Shown: positions 6,687 through 7,516 of the stretch, in pieces
How the letters are laid out: every line of letters starts with the position of its first letter
Numbering within the stretch: position 1 is the first letter of the stretch
Source: an uncultured Porphyromonas sp.
GTDB lineage: Bacteria; Bacteroidota; Bacteroidia; Bacteroidales; Porphyromonadaceae
DNA: 7,516 bases
Direction of reading: 5' to 3'
Assembly (NCBI GenBank): GCA_947253195.1
Contig: CAMXXM010000062.1
Coordinates: forward strand, 1-7,516
Made by a program: the position numbers and the translations under genes
The notes under the pieces: generated by a model
The model's database searches: none
What the model was told of the DNA's origin: nothing
The model's input: the letters and a program-made list of their open reading frames with translations, nothing else

Positions 6687-7516
6687 CCGGCTCAGCACCT
6701 GGATCTATGCGACACGACCTCACACCCTGGGCGCATCCATTGCCCCCATGCTGGTGGTGCTGGGAGCGCTGATCGCAGAGGGGGTATTTGACTTCCGCCC
6801 CTACCTCTGCGCCCTCATTGTCGCACTGTCAGCGCAGATCACCAGCAACTTTGCCAACGATTACTTCGACTACAAGGGGGAGAAAGACACCGACAAGAGG
6901 GTCGGATTTCGCCGAGTGCTGGTGACCGGTGAGGTGAGCCCTCGAGAGATGCTGATAGCGATGCTGATCTCCACCGGGATCACCATCCTCTCCGGCCTCG
7001 GGGCAGTGCTGCTGACCGGGGCATGGTGGCTCATCGCAGTGGGACTGCTGGTGCTGGTGGGTGTCTACGCCTACTCCTACGGACCCTACCCCCTCTCCAC
7101 TCACGGGCTGGGAGACGTGGCGGTGGTACTCTTCTACGGGATGACACCGATCCTCGCCACCTACGGAGCCATCGGAGGCACCCCACCGCTCTACCTCCTC
7201 CTGATGTCGGTCGGCATAGGGATCTGGGAGGATAACATACTCGTCTGCAACAACTACCGAGACTATGCAGAGGATAGGGAGAGCGGCAAGCAGACGATCA
7301 TCGTCCGCATGGGGGAGCGCTTTGGCCCCACGATGTACCTCCTGAATAGCCTCCTCACGGTGATACTCTTGGTCGCCGGGATCCGACTCGCCACCGAGAG
7401 CCGGGGACTGAGCGCGATAGTGCTGAGTATCACCCCTCTCGTCGCTGCCCTGACCGCCTGCATCTACCGATGGCACGGCTCGGAGCTCAATAAGCTCCTC
7501 AAGTACACCAACATTG
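6679..7516 (+). CDS. menA: 1,4-dihydroxy-2-naphthoate polyprenyltransferase MenA, 3' end outside the window
   Basis: MenA is an inner-membrane UbiA-family enzyme that attaches a polyprenyl chain to 1,4-dihydroxy-2-naphthoate, giving demethylmenaquinone. The frame opens with MSSRLSTWIYATRPHTLGAS and stays open for 279 codons to the window end. The first Asp-rich motif is N60-D-Y-F-D64-Y, followed by KGEKDTDKR; the second is N191-N-Y-R-D195, then AEDRESGK. Both are the magnesium-diphosphate sites of the family. Several hydrophobic helices lie between and after them. Family members are about 290-310 residues, so only a few dozen codons are missing. The ATG lies 8 nt upstream of the lysC stop end, in another frame, so translation is probably coupled. 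Menaquinol is the expected donor to NrfH/NrfA, a link to the left end of the window (inference). Confidence 0.92.
   Translation, partial: MSSRLSTWIYATRPHTLGASIAPMLVVLGALIAEGVFDFRPYLCALIVALSAQITSNFANDYFDYKGEKDTDKRVGFRRVLVTGEVSPREMLIAMLISTGITILSGLGAVLLTGAWWLIAVGLLVLVGVYAYSYGPYPLSTHGLGDVAVVLFYGMTPILATYGAIGGTPPLYLLLMSVGIGIWEDNILVCNNYRDYAEDRESGKQTIIVRMGERFGPTMYLLNSLLTVILLVAGIRLATESRGLSAIVLSITPLVAALTACIYRWHGSELNKLLKYTNI

Noticed and set aside
6829..7476. 215-residue open frame on the - strand over menA
   Set aside because: Translation is rich in His, Gln, Gly and Asp without a domain, while the + strand carries both MenA Asp motifs. A shadow.

Overview
The window looks like the end of an assembled contig from a GC-rich member of the Bacteroidales, plausibly related to Porphyromonadaceae. 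The signs are a Bacteroidota-type -7 promoter box (TAnnTTTG) before ftsE, starts with no clear Shine-Dalgarno, a nitrite reductase gene followed directly by a Ccs1/CcsA (system II) cytochrome c maturation pair, and a menaquinone gene. The genus is an inference from gene content; I could not compare sequences. All recognised genes are on the + strand.

Positions 1-46 are not genomic. They match the left end of an Illumina Nextera (Tn5) library molecule: the last bases of the P5 primer, an apparent 10-nt i5 index, the Read 1 adapter and the 19-bp mosaic end. An open frame begins inside it and would put the artefactual peptide MYKRQ at the N terminus of the first protein. The real gene most likely starts at 65.

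Positions 65-3752 hold a respiratory ammonification module: nrfA (pentaheme nitrite reductase), ccs1/resB and ccsA/resC. The last two form the haem-attachment machine that NrfA needs. nrfA and ccs1 are each full length but interrupted by one in-frame TAG (854-856 and 2524-2526); downstream of each, the same frame stays open to the natural end and keeps the family motifs. ccsA is intact and starts inside the ccs1 stop (TAATG). The two ambers are the most notable feature. They fit co-decay of one pathway, amber suppression or readthrough, or base-call error. Full TAG reassignment is argued against because lysC in the same window appears to end at TAG.

Positions 3753-3952 are a 200-bp intergenic region rich in short inverted repeats, followed by a small heat-shock protein gene (3953-4432) and a very strong terminator hairpin (4466-4512). 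A TAnnTTTG promoter at 4556-4563 then drives what looks like a translationally coupled set: ftsE (ABC ATPase), lysC (aspartokinase with ACT domains, ATGA overlap) and menA (8-nt overlap), which runs off the end of the window. MenA makes the menaquinone precursor whose reduced form normally feeds NrfH/NrfA, so the two ends of the window are metabolically linked (inference from pathway knowledge).
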